Assembly: GCF_016907675.1 (NCBI RefSeq) | Contig: NZ_JAFBCJ010000001.1 | Location: 3,472,001 to 3,536,000, forward strand | Direction: 5' to 3' | DNA from: Geodermatophilus bullaregiensis | Lineage (GTDB): Bacteria; Actinomycetota; Actinomycetes; Mycobacteriales; Geodermatophilaceae | Length of the DNA stretch: 64,000 bases | Shown here: piece after piece, positions 1 to 8,353 of the stretch | How the letters are laid out: each line of letters starts with the position of its first letter | Position numbering within the stretch: position 1 is the stretch's first letter | Translations under genes and position numbers: made by a program | Notes under the pieces: generated by a model | What the model saw: the letters and a program-made list of their open reading frames with translations, nothing else | Told to the model about the DNA's origin: nothing | The model's database searches: none

Positions 1-664
1 GCAGCGAGTAGGTGGAGACGGCGTCGGCGGGGGCCATGCCCTTGCTCATGACGCCGATGGCGAAGCCACCGATGAGGTTGATCAGCGTGACGATGATGCC
101 GGCGATGGCGTCGCCCTTGACGAACTTCGAGGCACCGTCCATCGAGCCGTAGAAGTCGGCCTCGGCGGTGACCTCGGTGCGCCGCTTGCGGGCCTGCTTC
201 TCGTTGATCAGACCGGCGTTGAGGTCGGCGTCGATGGCCATCTGCTTGCCGGGCATGGCGTCGAGGGTGAAGCGGGCACCGACCTCGGCCACGCGCCCGG
301 CACCGTTGGTGATGACGACGAACTGGATGATCGTGAGGATCACGAAGATCACCAGGCCGACGACGAGCGAGCCGCCGATCACGAAGTGCCCGAAGGCCTC
401 GATGACCTTGCCGGCGTAGCCGTCGGTCAGCACCAGCCGGGTGGAGGAGACGTTGAGCGCCAGCCGGAACAGCGTCGCGATGAGGATCAGCGACGGGAAG
501 ACGGCGAAGTCCAGCGACCGCTTGATCTGCATCGAGACCAGCAGGATCAGCAGCGACGCCGTGATGTTGAAGCCGAGCAGCATGTCCAGCACGGCGGCAG
601 GCAGCGGCACGACCAGCATCAGGACGATGGCGACCACGCCGATCGGCACGGCTGCCTTCGTCAT
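1..664 (-). CDS. flhA: FlhA, flagellar export gate protein (N-terminal part)
   Basis: The first 221 codons are present; the rest lies beyond the window edge. FlhA forms the membrane ring and cytoplasmic docking platform of the flagellar type III export gate. The translation shows closely spaced hydrophobic segments from residue 5 onward, a conserved [11 protein letters not shown] stretch near residue 62, and the basic loop ending [10 protein letters not shown] typical of the FlhA/SctV FHIPEP domain. I chose the ATG at 664 because it gives the usual short N-terminus; in-frame GTG codons at 679 and 673 are alternatives, and no strong ribosome binding site decides between them. It follows flhB after a 135-nt gap containing a hairpin, so its expression may be partly separate. 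Confidence 0.95.
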   Translation of the reverse strand, partial: MTKAAVPIGVVAIVLMLVVPLPAAVLDMLLGFNITASLLILLVSMQIKRSLDFAVFPSLILIATLFRLALNVSSTRLVLTDGYAGKVIEAFGHFVIGGSLVVGLVIFVILTIIQFVVITNGAGRVAEVGARFTLDAMPGKQMAIDADLNAGLINEKQARKRRTEVTAEADFYGSMDGASKFVKGDAIAGIIVTLINLIGGFAIGVMSKGMAPADAVSTYSL

Positions 665-751
665 CCCTCGCACGGGCACTCCATCGGCAGCCGCCCGGGG
701 GAGGGCGACGGCCCCCGACCCACCCGTCACACCCGCCCCAGGGGACGGCAG

Positions 752-790
752 CACCCGCACACCCCTCGCCGTCGGCGGGGGTGTGCGGTG
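752..790 (-). terminator. Hairpin between flhB and flhA
   Basis: On the minus strand the arms CACCGCACACCCC and GGGGTGTGCGGGTG pair across a GC-rich loop. There is no T-tract, as is usual in high-GC actinobacteria. It lies 10 nt after the flhB stop and before flhA, so it may attenuate transcription into flhA or protect an upstream 3' end. The pairing is seen; the role is inferred. Confidence 0.45.
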
Positions 791-799
791 CGGCGGGGG

Positions 800-1948
800 T
801 CAGGAGGCGATCGGCGCCCGCCTGCGGCCGGCCCTCGGCAGGCCGGCGACGTCGGGGGCCTCGAAGCCGGGCCGGTGGAAGCCGCCGCGCACCCCGCGGT
901 TGCCCAGCTGCATCACGAAGGCGAGCACCCGGGCCACGGCGGTGAACAGCTGGGGCGGTACCTCCTGGCCGATCTCGCAGGAGGCGTGCAGCGCCCGGGC
1001 CAGCGGGACGTCCTGCACCAGCGGCACCCGCGCCTCGGCGGCCTTCTCGCGGAGCTTCGCGGCGATCTCGTCGGCGCCCTTGGCCACCACCCGGGGCGCG
1101 CCGCGCTCGGGCTCGTACCTCAGCGCGACGGCGACGTGGGTGGGGTTGACCAGCAGGACGTCGGCGGTGGCGACGTCGGCCATCATGCGGTTGCGGGAGA
1201 TGGCCAGGGCGGCCGCGCGGCGCTGGGCCTTGACGTGCGGGTCGCCCTCGGACTGCTTGTGCTCCTGCTGGATCTCGTACTTGCTCATCTTGAGCTTCTT
1301 CATGATCTGCATGCGCACGATCACGTAGTCGGCGATCGCGATGACCAGGCCGGTGACGGCGACGACGCGGAACATGAGGACGGCGGAGTCGGCGAAGGTG
1401 GCGACCACCGCCGACAGCGGCAGGGCGCCCGACGCGGACACCATCGCCTGCGCTCGCCCGCTGGTGACGACGACGACCGTGCCCAGCGCCGCGGTCTTGA
1501 GGACGGCCTTGACCGCCTCCCACAGGCCGTGCGTGCCGAACATGCGCTTCATCCCGGGGAACGGGTTGAACTTCTGCAGCGTCGGCTTCATGCCCTTGGC
1601 CGACACCGTGACCCCGCCCTGCGCGGCCGAGGCGAGCGCGCCGACGAGCATCAGGCCGATCGCGGTGGGCAGCAGCGTCCCGAGGAACGCCGACAGCGCC
1701 TCGCCCAGCAGCACCGAGACCGCCTCCGGCTCGGGGTGCTCGGCCACCGAGCCGACCTGCACGAACAGCCGGCCGACGGCGTCGAACGCGTTGCCGACCA
1801 GCATCGGCAGCAGCGCACTGGCCACCGCCACCCCCGCCCAGGTGCCCAGCTCCTGGGTGCGCGGGATCTGCCCCTCCTTGCGCGCCTTCTTGATGCGCTG
1901 CGGAGTGGGCTTCTCGGTCTTCTCACCACCCGGGCCGTCCTTGGCCAC
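800..1948 (-). CDS. flhB: FlhB, flagellar export substrate-specificity switch
   Basis: This 382-residue inner-membrane protein of the flagellar type III export gate switches export from rod/hook to filament substrates by self-cleavage. The N-terminus has the typical GGEKTEKPTPQRIKKARKEG signature. Four hydrophobic segments follow (about 35-55, 85-108, 150-165 and 185-210). The autocleavage motif NPTH lies at residues 268-271, so cleavage competence looks intact. The cytoplasmic tail is somewhat extended and Arg-rich. It starts with GTG. It sits 6 nt after fliR in the fliL-to-flhB chain and is followed by a hairpin before flhA. Confidence 0.97.
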   Translation of the reverse strand: MAKDGPGGEKTEKPTPQRIKKARKEGQIPRTQELGTWAGVAVASALLPMLVGNAFDAVGRLFVQVGSVAEHPEPEAVSVLLGEALSAFLGTLLPTAIGLMLVGALASAAQGGVTVSAKGMKPTLQKFNPFPGMKRMFGTHGLWEAVKAVLKTAALGTVVVVTSGRAQAMVSASGALPLSAVVATFADSAVLMFRVVAVTGLVIAIADYVIVRMQIMKKLKMSKYEIQQEHKQSEGDPHVKAQRRAAALAISRNRMMADVATADVLLVNPTHVAVALRYEPERGAPRVVAKGADEIAAKLREKAAEARVPLVQDVPLARALHASCEIGQEVPPQLFTAVARVLAFVMQLGNRGVRGGFHRPGFEAPDVAGLPRAGRRRAPIAS

Positions 1949-1954
1949 CCGCCC

Positions 1955-2719
1955 TCACCCGCTCCGGAACCCGATGACCGCGCGGGTGGCCTGCTCGAGC
2001 AGGGCGTCGAGGGCCGGCGGCAGCAGCGGGAAGGTCAGCCCGAGCAGGGCGAGGGTCAACATGATCTTGACGGGGAAGCCGATGGCGAAGATGTTCAGCG
2101 CCGGGGCGGCCCGCGACAGCAGCGCCAGGGCGACGTCGGCCAGCAGGAGCACCGCCACCATCGGCCCGGCGATCTGCAGCGCGGACAGGAACATCATCGA
2201 GAACGCCGTCACGACCACCTCGCCGACGGCCTCGGCCGGGTACCCGCCGGACACCGGCAGCCCCTCGTAGGAGGTGGCGAACCCGCGGACGATGAGCAGG
2301 TGCCCGCTGCTGGTGAACAGCAGCGTCGTCGCCAGCAGCGAGTGCAGCTTGCCGACGACGGAGTTCATCGTCATCGCCAGCGGGTCGTAGGCCGGCTGCA
2401 GCGTGAAGCCGCCGGTGACGTCGAGCAGCTCGCCGGCGAACTGGACGGCGGTGAAGAACAGCTGGACGACGAAGCCCAGCGCCGCGCCGATCGCGACCTC
2501 GCTGACCGCGGTGACGACGAGGAAGCCGGTGGTCGGGTCGGGCAGCCCGGGGGCGACGCGGTCGACCAGGGCGACCGCGAGCGCCAGCGCCAGGGCGCCC
2601 TTGACCGGCGCCGGGACGGCGCGGGTGTTGAACGGCGGGGCCAGCAGGACGAAGCCGGCCGCACGGGCGGTGGCCAGCAGCAGGGCCGCGAGGGTGACCG
2701 CCGGGACCTCGAGGTCCAT
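1955..2719 (-). CDS. fliR: FliR, flagellar export gate protein
   Basis: FliR is the 254-residue gate component that completes the FliPQR export pore. The sequence is almost wholly hydrophobic, with about six membrane segments. It contains family-like motifs such as PPFNTRAVPAPVKGALALAL near residue 28 and a conserved central amphipathic stretch (about residues 75-105). It is 5 nt downstream of fliQ and 6 nt upstream of flhB, the common fliP-fliQ-fliR-flhB order. The ATG start at 2719 gives normal family length. Confidence 0.96.
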   Translation of the reverse strand: MDLEVPAVTLAALLLATARAAGFVLLAPPFNTRAVPAPVKGALALALAVALVDRVAPGLPDPTTGFLVVTAVSEVAIGAALGFVVQLFFTAVQFAGELLDVTGGFTLQPAYDPLAMTMNSVVGKLHSLLATTLLFTSSGHLLIVRGFATSYEGLPVSGGYPAEAVGEVVVTAFSMMFLSALQIAGPMVAVLLLADVALALLSRAAPALNIFAIGFPVKIMLTLALLGLTFPLLPPALDALLEQATRAVIGFRSG

Positions 2720-2724
2720 GCCGG

Positions 2725-3000
2725 TCAGGTCCGCCCGAGCAGCCGCGGCAGCGAGTCGAACAGGGTCTCGGTGAAGCTGACCAGCTCCGCGAGGACCCAG
2801 TTGCCCGTGACCAGCAGCGCGATGGCGACCGCGATCATCTTCGGCACGAAGGACAGCGTCGGTTCCTGGATCTGGGTCGCCGCCTGGAACAGCGAGATCA
2901 GGAAGCCGACCAGCAGCGCCGTCAGCAGGACCGGGGCGGCGACCTTGGCGGCCACCATCATGGTCTGCACGGCGATCTCGGTGACATCGGCGTCACTCAC
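2725..3000 (-). CDS. fliQ: FliQ, flagellar export gate protein
   Basis: This 91-residue protein has the two-helix hairpin architecture of FliQ, with hydrophobic segments at about 17-37 and 50-70. Between them is the conserved stretch SLFQAATQIQEPTLSFVPK. It is a small subunit of the FliPQR export pore. The GTG start at 3000 is preceded by GCGAGGAG about 5 nt upstream, a good ribosome binding site. A 73-nt gap containing a palindrome separates it from fliP. Confidence 0.97.
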   Translation of the reverse strand: MSDADVTEIAVQTMMVAAKVAAPVLLTALLVGFLISLFQAATQIQEPTLSFVPKMIAVAIALLVTGNWVLAELVSFTETLFDSLPRLLGRT

Positions 3001-3054
3001 GACGACTCCTCGCTGGCGCTCGTCGCCGTCGTTCGCGGCACTGCCGTGCTCATC

Positions 3055-3080
3055 CGTGAGCTCGCGAGCTCGCTCACGTG
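3055..3080. repeat. Perfect palindrome between fliP and fliQ
   Basis: The gap between fliP and fliQ contains GAGCTCGCGAGCTC, a perfect 14-bp palindrome, flanked by further CGTGAGC/GCTCACG pairing. Its inner CTCGCGAG core resembles the tip of the larger dispersed intergenic palindromes in this window, although the GGACCCCGTCC arms are missing. Possible mRNA-stability or processing hairpin. Confidence 0.5.
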
Positions 3081-3907
3081 TAACTCCCCACCAGCGCGGT
3101 GGTGATGAGCGCCCAGCCGTCGACGACGACGAACAGCAGCAGCTTGAACGGCAGCGACACGATCGACGGCGGCACCATCATCATGCCCATCGCCATGAGC
3201 GCGGCGCTGACCAGCATGTCCAGCACCAGGAACGGGATGAACACGACCAGCCCGATGATGAAGGCGCTCTTGAGCTCGGAGAGCACGAACGCCGGCACCA
3301 GCGTCGTCATGCTCACCGCCGCCCGGTCCTCGGGCTGCTCCTCGCCGGAGAGGCCGACCATGAGCTGCAGCTCGTCGTCGCGGGTGTTGTCGAGCAGGAA
3401 CTCCTTGAGCGGCACCACGCCGACGTCGTAGGCCTGCGTGGCGCTCAGCGCACCGTCCATGTAGGGCTGGACGGCGACCTCGTTGACGTCGCCGATGACC
3501 GGGCCCATCACGAACAGGGTCAGGAACAGCGCGATGCCGGTGAGCACCGAGTTGGGCGGGGAGGACTGCAACCCCAGCGCGTTGCGGGTCAGCGACAGGA
3601 CGACGGCGATCTTGGTGAACGAGGTGCACAGCAGCAGCACCGACGGCGCCACCGAGAGCACGGTGACGGCGAGGATCAGCGTGACCGAGGTGCTGGGGCT
3701 GCCGCTGCCCACCGAGATGTCCACGCCGCCGTCGACGGCGGGGACGGCCGGCGCGGTGGGCGCGGTCGGTGCCGTGGGCGCGGTGGGGGCGGCCGCGGCG
3801 GGCCCGGCCAGCAGCACGCCGGCGACGGCGCAGCCGAGCAGGGCCAGCAGCAGGACGGCGACCCGGCGGGGCAGGCCGCGGACGGCGGCGGGCGGGGCGG
3901 CGCGCAT
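3074..3907 (-). CDS. fliP: FliP, flagellar export gate protein
   Basis: This 277-residue protein begins with a basic signal peptide and hydrophobic core (about residues 14-38). An unusual Ala-Pro-Thr run follows, then the FliP core with four membrane helices. Diagnostic FliP stretches include SVAPSVLLLCTSFTKIAVVLSL and the C-terminal LVFIPFLVLDMLVSAALMAMGM region. FliP builds the export-channel entrance with FliQ and FliR. Its ATG overlaps the fliO TGA, indicating translational coupling. The PTAPTAPTAPTAPA run after the signal peptide is a local low-complexity insertion. Confidence 0.97.
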   Translation of the reverse strand: MRAAPPAAVRGLPRRVAVLLLALLGCAVAGVLLAGPAAAAPTAPTAPTAPTAPAVPAVDGGVDISVGSGSPSTSVTLILAVTVLSVAPSVLLLCTSFTKIAVVLSLTRNALGLQSSPPNSVLTGIALFLTLFVMGPVIGDVNEVAVQPYMDGALSATQAYDVGVVPLKEFLLDNTRDDELQLMVGLSGEEQPEDRAAVSMTTLVPAFVLSELKSAFIIGLVVFIPFLVLDMLVSAALMAMGMMMVPPSIVSLPFKLLLFVVVDGWALITTALVGSYT

Positions 3908-4323
3908 CAGCGGCGGACCGTCCGGTCGCGCAGCTGGGTGACGAAGCCGGTCCAGCCGTTGCGGTCGAGGACCGAGCCGGCCAGCGCGCCGCCGACCCGC
4001 GCCCCGGGTCGGGCGGCCGGCAGGGGCTCGCCGTCCTCACCGGTCGGCGGCGCCGCGCGCTCGGCGAGCGTGGCCTCCACGACGTCGCCGTCGAGCTCGG
4101 CGAGCAGGGTGACCTGCTCCTCGGTGGCGCCGACGACCAGCACGCGGTCGGCGATGCGCACCACGTTCACGGTGCTCGTGCGGCCCAGGCGCTGGCGGGC
4201 GACGACGTCGACCATGCCGCCGGACTGCCCGAGGCCGCGCTTCTGCGCCAGCCGCGCGGCGAACCACAGCACGCCGCCGACGAACGCCAGCGACAGCAGG
4301 AGCCGGATGACCATCCACGTCAC
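3907..4323 (-). CDS. fliO: FliO, flagellar biosynthesis protein
   Basis: This 138-residue protein has one N-terminal membrane helix (about 5-22) and then a cytoplasmic domain with the FliO/FliZ-type sequence VDVVARQRLGRTSTVNVVRIADRVLVVGATEEQ. FliO is an assembly chaperone for the FliP ring. The GTG start overlaps the stop of fliN (GTGA) and its stop overlaps the fliP ATG, the expected position between fliN and fliP. The weakly conserved family makes position an important part of the evidence. Confidence 0.9.
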   Translation of the reverse strand: MTWMVIRLLLSLAFVGGVLWFAARLAQKRGLGQSGGMVDVVARQRLGRTSTVNVVRIADRVLVVGATEEQVTLLAELDGDVVEATLAERAAPPTGEDGEPLPAARPGARVGGALAGSVLDRNGWTGFVTQLRDRTVRR

Positions 4324-5078
4324 GACGCGGCCTGCCCGATCTCCGTGGCGGCGTCGGTGACGATCTCGCTGATCCGCAGGCCGAAGTCCTCGTCGACGAC
4401 GACGACCTCGCCGCGGGCGATGAGCGTGCCGTTGACCAGCAGGTCGGCCGGGGCGCTGGCCGCGCGGTCGAGCTCGACGACCTCGCCGGGGTGCAGCGAG
4501 AGCAGCTCGCCCACGGTCATCCGGGTGCGGCCGATCTCGACGGTGACCTCCATGGCCACGTGCCGCAGCAGTTCCAGGCTGCCGCGCTGGGTGCGCGCCG
4601 CGGTCGGCAGCGTCACCTGCAGCGCGAGGGTCGCCTGGTGGTCGTCGCCGGCGACGAGCGGGACGGCGACGAACATGCCCTTGTCCCGCAGCCCGTCGAG
4701 CGCGGTCACCGGGTCCTCGGTCCGCTCGGCGTCCACGCGGACCCGGCCGAGGGTGGCCGCGGCCGCCTCCAGTGCCGGGCGCAGCGCGGTGGCCACGTCC
4801 ATCGGGCCGACGGGGGAGTTGTCGAGTGCCTCGACGACCTCGGCGGAGAGCACCAGGACGACGTCGCCGGTGACCTCGCCGGAGAGCCGGGCGCTGACCG
4901 CGGCGGCCGCGGACGGCGGCAGCGGGACGGCGTCGGGGTCGGTCACCGCAGCGCCCGGCGCCAGCTCGGTGCCGGCCGGGACGAGGGCGGCCGCGGCCCG
5001 CGCGGCGGCGACGACGACGGCGGTGATGGTCTCCGACGCCTGCGAGTGGGCCTGGGCGGGGTCGAGCGTGGCGGTCAT
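4320..5078 (-). CDS. fliN: FliN/FliY-type flagellar motor switch protein
   Basis: The last 80 residues are a clear SpoA/FliN domain (VAMEVTVEIGRTRMTVGELLSLHPGEVVELDR, then VDEDFGLRISEIV), which forms the lower C-ring of the motor switch. At 252 residues the protein is much longer than enterobacterial FliN (about 137). Residues 1-155 look like a degenerate CheC/FliY-type domain (AARLSGEVTGDVVLVLSAEVVEAL), but I do not see the canonical CheC phosphatase E-x-x-N residues, so phosphatase activity is doubtful. It overlaps fliM upstream and fliO downstream by 4 nt each. Confidence 0.94.
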   Translation of the reverse strand: MTATLDPAQAHSQASETITAVVVAAARAAAALVPAGTELAPGAAVTDPDAVPLPPSAAAAVSARLSGEVTGDVVLVLSAEVVEALDNSPVGPMDVATALRPALEAAAATLGRVRVDAERTEDPVTALDGLRDKGMFVAVPLVAGDDHQATLALQVTLPTAARTQRGSLELLRHVAMEVTVEIGRTRMTVGELLSLHPGEVVELDRAASAPADLLVNGTLIARGEVVVVDEDFGLRISEIVTDAATEIGQAAS

Positions 5079-6046
5079 GCGGGGTCCTTCGCGGCGGCGG
5101 ACGGGGTGGGGACGATGGCGGCGGCCAGCCGACGCCGGTGGTTGCTGGCGATCGCGTGGGCGAACGTGACGTCGTTGGTGGTGACCTCGAGCGGGGCGTC
5201 GCGCGGGTGGCTCAGCAGCAGGACGTCACCGACGGTGAGGCTGAGCAGGTCCTCGGAGGAGACCTCGAGCGGCGTGAACCGCACGCTGACGTCGACCGGC
5301 ACCAGCTCGAGCCGGTCGGCGAGGGCCTCGGCGGCGCGCTGCCGCTCCCGCTGCGCGGACTCCGACAGCTGCGGGGACGCGGCGCTGTTGAGCGCGTTGG
5401 CGAAGGAGGAGAACGGCAGCACCAGCGAGGCGTCGCCCTCGCGGCTGCCGATGGTCATGGTGAAGCGGGCGACCATCACCGTGTCCGAGCCGGCCGCGGC
5501 CTGGGCCAGCGCGGGGTCGTACTCGATCCCGTCGGAGACCGGCCGCAGGTCGGCCACGTGGGTGAACGCCGCGGTGAACTCCTGCAGCAGCCGGGTGAGC
5601 AGCTGCCCGGTGATGGTGGTCTCCATCGCCGTCATGGGCCGCTCGGGCTGCGTGGCGGCGCCGGAGCCGCCGAGCATGTGGTCGACGGTGGCCATCGCGA
5701 TGTCGAGCGGGTAGGCCAGCAGCCCCTTGCCGGCCAGCGGCTCGAGGGTGAACGTCGACAGGAAGCAGGGCTTGGGCAGCGTGGCGACGTAGTCGTCGTA
5801 GGAGTGCTGCTCGATGCCGAGCAGCTCCAGCCGGGCGCCGGTGCGCAGCAGGGTGGTGAGGACCGTCGTCGCCTGGCGGGCGAAGGACTCCTGCGCGATC
5901 TGCAGGACGCGGACGTGCTCGCGGGAGAGCTTGGTCGGGCGGCGGAAGTCGTAGGTGCGGGGCGCACCGCGCCGGCTGCGGCCGCCCACGCCCGGCGACT
6001 GCGGACCGGGCCCGGTGGGCGCGGTCGCGTTCTCGGGGCGGGTCAC
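5075..6046 (-). CDS. fliM: FliM, flagellar motor switch protein
   Basis: FliM (323 residues) forms the middle of the C-ring. After a disordered Pro/Gly/Arg-rich start it contains the characteristic FRRPTKLSREHVRVLQIAQESFARQ opening of the FliM middle domain, then the CheC-like fold and a C-terminal SpoA domain (VDVSVRFTPLEVSSEDLLSLTVGDVLLL). The N-terminal CheY-binding LSQxEIDxLL motif of enterobacterial FliM is not recognisable, so CheY contact may differ. GTG start with AGGGG upstream; 152 nt after fliL, the gap holding a strong hairpin. Confidence 0.96.
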   Translation of the reverse strand: MTRPENATAPTGPGPQSPGVGGRSRRGAPRTYDFRRPTKLSREHVRVLQIAQESFARQATTVLTTLLRTGARLELLGIEQHSYDDYVATLPKPCFLSTFTLEPLAGKGLLAYPLDIAMATVDHMLGGSGAATQPERPMTAMETTITGQLLTRLLQEFTAAFTHVADLRPVSDGIEYDPALAQAAAGSDTVMVARFTMTIGSREGDASLVLPFSSFANALNSAASPQLSESAQRERQRAAEALADRLELVPVDVSVRFTPLEVSSEDLLSLTVGDVLLLSHPRDAPLEVTTNDVTFAHAIASNHRRRLAAAIVPTPSAAAKDPA

Positions 6047-6077
6047 GGTCCCCTCATCGGCGGGCCCGGAACGCGAG

Positions 6078-6107
6078 CTGACCGGCGGCGCGGGGCGCCG
6101 CCGGTCA
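6078..6107. repeat. Perfect hairpin between fliL and fliM
   Basis: Arms CTGACCGGCGGCG and CGCCGCCGGTCAG pair perfectly (13 bp) across CGGGG. The hairpin lies in the 152-nt gap after the fliL stop and 32 nt before the fliM GTG, inside an otherwise overlapping operon. It may be a processing site or attenuator separating motAB-fliL from the switch and export genes. Confidence 0.55.
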
Positions 6108-6198
6108 GCCGGGGAGGGTGTGACGCGTGGTGCGCCGGGGTGTCACCGAGGTGTGTCCGGTGGGGCCGGCGCCACCGCAGGGGCCGGTGGCGCTGCGG

Positions 6199-6681
6199 TC
6201 ACTGGGTGACGTACTCGGTGAAGTAGATCCCCATGACCATCTCCACGTCGTGGTCGGTGTAGGCCTCGATGATCTGCTGCTCCAGCGACTCCTTGAGCGC
6301 CTCGCGGGCGCCGGTCACGTCGGCGGGCTGCGCCTGCGAGTAGGTGGCGATGAGGATGTCGAGGGCCTTGGACCCGTCGACGCCGCCGCTCCCGTGCCCG
6401 CCGCCGGCGGCGTCCTCGGTCGTCTGCAGGCTGATGCCGACCTTGAGGTAGCCGCCGCCGGCCAGGTTGACCGTCACCGGCTCGAGGGCGACGACCTCGC
6501 CGGCCACCGGCTCCTCGGCCGCGGCCTCGCCGCTGCCGGCGAACAGGAAGAAGTACGCGGCGGCGCCGGCGGCGGCCAGGAGGACGACCAGGACGAGCAG
6601 CAGCTTCTTCTTGCCACCGCCCGCGGCCTCCTCGCCGTCGGCGTCCTTCTCCTTGTCCTTGGCCTTGCTCTTGGTGCTCAC
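6199..6681 (-). CDS. fliL: FliL, flagellar basal body-associated protein
   Basis: This 160-residue membrane protein has a short Lys-rich cytoplasmic tail, a transmembrane helix (about 27-46), and a periplasm-side FliL domain. That domain includes VVALEPVTVNLAGGGYLKVGISLQ and ends IYFTEYVTQ, a typical FliL C-terminus. FliL rings surround stator units and stabilise them. The GTG start at 6681 overlaps the motB stop; the initial KSKAKDKEKD stretch supports this start. It lies between motB and fliM, consistent with a stator role. Confidence 0.93.
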   Translation of the reverse strand: MSTKSKAKDKEKDADGEEAAGGGKKKLLLVLVVLLAAAGAAAYFFLFAGSGEAAAEEPVAGEVVALEPVTVNLAGGGYLKVGISLQTTEDAAGGGHGSGGVDGSKALDILIATYSQAQPADVTGAREALKESLEQQIIEAYTDHDVEMVMGIYFTEYVTQ

Positions 6682-7583
6682 TCGGGAGTGCCTTCCTGTG
6701 CGGGGGCGTCGAGGCCGGGCAGCAGCTCGGTGGCCTCGGCGGAGGCGTTCGACACCACGACGATGTCGACGCGGCGGTTGACGGAGACGGCGTCCGGGTC
6801 GGTCCTCGGCACCAGCGGGCGGGTGTCGGAGTAGCCGGTGCCGGACAGGCGGTCCTGCGGGACGCCGGCGGCGGCCAGGTACCGGACGACGGTGGTGGCC
6901 CGGTAGGCCGACAGCTCCCAGTTCGACGGCCACCGCCCGCCCGGGGTCACCGGCAGGTGGTTGGCGTGGCCCTCGATGCCCAGCCGGTTGGGCAGCGCGG
7001 CCAGCGTCGGGGCGACGGCGTCGAGGATGTCGCGGCCCTGTGGCCGCAGGTCGGCCTCCTCGGGACCGAAGAGGACCGGGTCGGACACGATGTGCACGAC
7101 CAGGCCGCGCTCGTCGATCTCGTAGCGGGCGGTGTCGGCGTACCCGGCGGCGGCGAGGGCGGCGTCGATCGCGTCGCGCGCGGCGGCCAGCTCGTCGTAC
7201 TCCGCCTGGGCCTCCGCGGCGACCCGCTGGGCCTCCTGCCGGGCGGCCTCGGCGGCCGCGGCGTCGACCGACTCCTGCGCGGCCGGGGCGGGCGGGATCT
7301 GCACGTCGACGGCGGCGTCGAGGGAGTCCAGGACCGAGGCCTCGGGGTTGCCCGCCGATCCCTGCATCGCGGTCACGGGGGCGCCGAAGGCCTCCGAGAG
7401 CCCGCTGGCGAGGGCGGCGAACTTCTCCTTGTCCACCTGGCTCATCGCGAAGAGCACCACGAACAGCACGAGGAGCAGCGTCATCATGTCCGCGTAGGAC
7501 ACCAGCCACCGCTCGTGGTTCTCGTGCTCCTCCTCCTCGTGCTTCCTGGCCCGGCGGCGGCCGCCGTGGCCGCCGGAGCTCAT
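6678..7583 (-). CDS. motB: MotB, flagellar stator protein
   Basis: MotB (301 residues) anchors the stator to peptidoglycan. The N-terminus has the conserved SYADMMTLLLVLFVVLFAMS helix, where the Asp of YADMM is the proton-binding residue. A linker with coiled-coil character (about 85-130) follows. The C-terminal OmpA-like domain includes IEGHANHLPV, NWELSAYRATTVVRYLAAAGV, and VNRRVDIVVV. The classical GHTD motif is GHAN here. ATG start overlaps the motA stop by 4 nt. Confidence 0.97.
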   Translation of the reverse strand: MSSGGHGGRRRARKHEEEEHENHERWLVSYADMMTLLLVLFVVLFAMSQVDKEKFAALASGLSEAFGAPVTAMQGSAGNPEASVLDSLDAAVDVQIPPAPAAQESVDAAAAEAARQEAQRVAAEAQAEYDELAAARDAIDAALAAAGYADTARYEIDERGLVVHIVSDPVLFGPEEADLRPQGRDILDAVAPTLAALPNRLGIEGHANHLPVTPGGRWPSNWELSAYRATTVVRYLAAAGVPQDRLSGTGYSDTRPLVPRTDPDAVSVNRRVDIVVVSNASAEATELLPGLDAPAQEGTPE

Positions 7584-8350
7584 GCCGCCTCCTTGGCGAC
7601 CTCACTGGGCGGGATGAGGGAGGTGAGCTTGAGCCGGACGGCGCGCGGGCTGGTGCCGGCCTGGATCTCGGCGATGCCCTCGACGAGCAGCTCCATCTGG
7701 GCCGCCTTCAGCTCGCTGACCCGCACGATCTTGGCGCCCATCGGCAGGAACCAGAAGTTGGCGGCCATGACGCCCCACAGCGTGGCGACGAAGGCCGCGG
7801 CGATCATCGGGCCCAGGGCCTCGGGGTTGCTGAGGCTCCCCATCACGTTCATCAGGCCGACGATGCAACCGACGATGCCGATGGTCGGCGCGTAGCCGCC
7901 CATCGTGGTCATGAACTTGGCGGCGACCTTGTCCTCCGCCTTCATGGCCGCGATCTCGCTCTCCAGGACGGCGCGCAGCTCCTCGGGGTCGGTGCCGTCG
8001 ATGCCCATCTGCAGGCCGCGCTTGAGGAACGGGTCCTCGATCGACTTGACCTGGGCCTCCAGCGCCAGCAGCCCCTCCTTGCGGGCCTTCTCGGCGAGGG
8101 TGACCAGCGTCTGGATCTGGTCGGTCGCCGGCGGCACCTTGGCCGGCATGAGGGCCAGCTTGAACCAGCCACCCACCTTCGTGAGGTCGCTCATCGTCTG
8201 GCCGGACATCGCCGCGCCGAAGGTGGCGACGATCACCAGGATGATGGCGGGGAGGAACAGCAGCGACGTCGGGTCGGCGCCCTCCATGACCATGAAGACC
8301 AGGAGGGCGACGAGCGAGATGACGAACCCGATGAGGGTGGAGGGGTCCAC
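7580..8350 (-). CDS. motA: MotA, flagellar stator proton channel
   Basis: This 256-residue protein has four membrane helices (about 6-24, 30-50, 146-170 and 178-198) and a cytoplasmic loop with the conserved region around KEGLLALEAQVKSIEDPFLKRGLQM. It includes PTIGIVGCIVGLMNVMG before the third helix, as in MotA of Bacillus and actinobacteria. With MotB it couples proton flow to torque. GTG start at 8350; only 3 nt separate it from flbD upstream, and it overlaps motB. Confidence 0.97.
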   Translation of the reverse strand: MDPSTLIGFVISLVALLVFMVMEGADPTSLLFLPAIILVIVATFGAAMSGQTMSDLTKVGGWFKLALMPAKVPPATDQIQTLVTLAEKARKEGLLALEAQVKSIEDPFLKRGLQMGIDGTDPEELRAVLESEIAAMKAEDKVAAKFMTTMGGYAPTIGIVGCIVGLMNVMGSLSNPEALGPMIAAAFVATLWGVMAANFWFLPMGAKIVRVSELKAAQMELLVEGIAEIQAGTSPRAVRLKLTSLIPPSEVAKEAA

Positions 8351-8353
8351 GGG

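Noticed and set aside
664-679. GTG starts upstream of the chosen flhA ATG
   Set aside because: They add only a few poorly conserved residues and lack a better ribosome binding site; kept as alternatives only.
386-4360. A 1,324-codon open frame on the plus strand opposite fliN to flhA
   Set aside because: Its product is low-complexity Arg/Gly/Asp/His-rich sequence, the usual antisense shadow of GC-rich genes; the minus strand carries well-conserved export genes.
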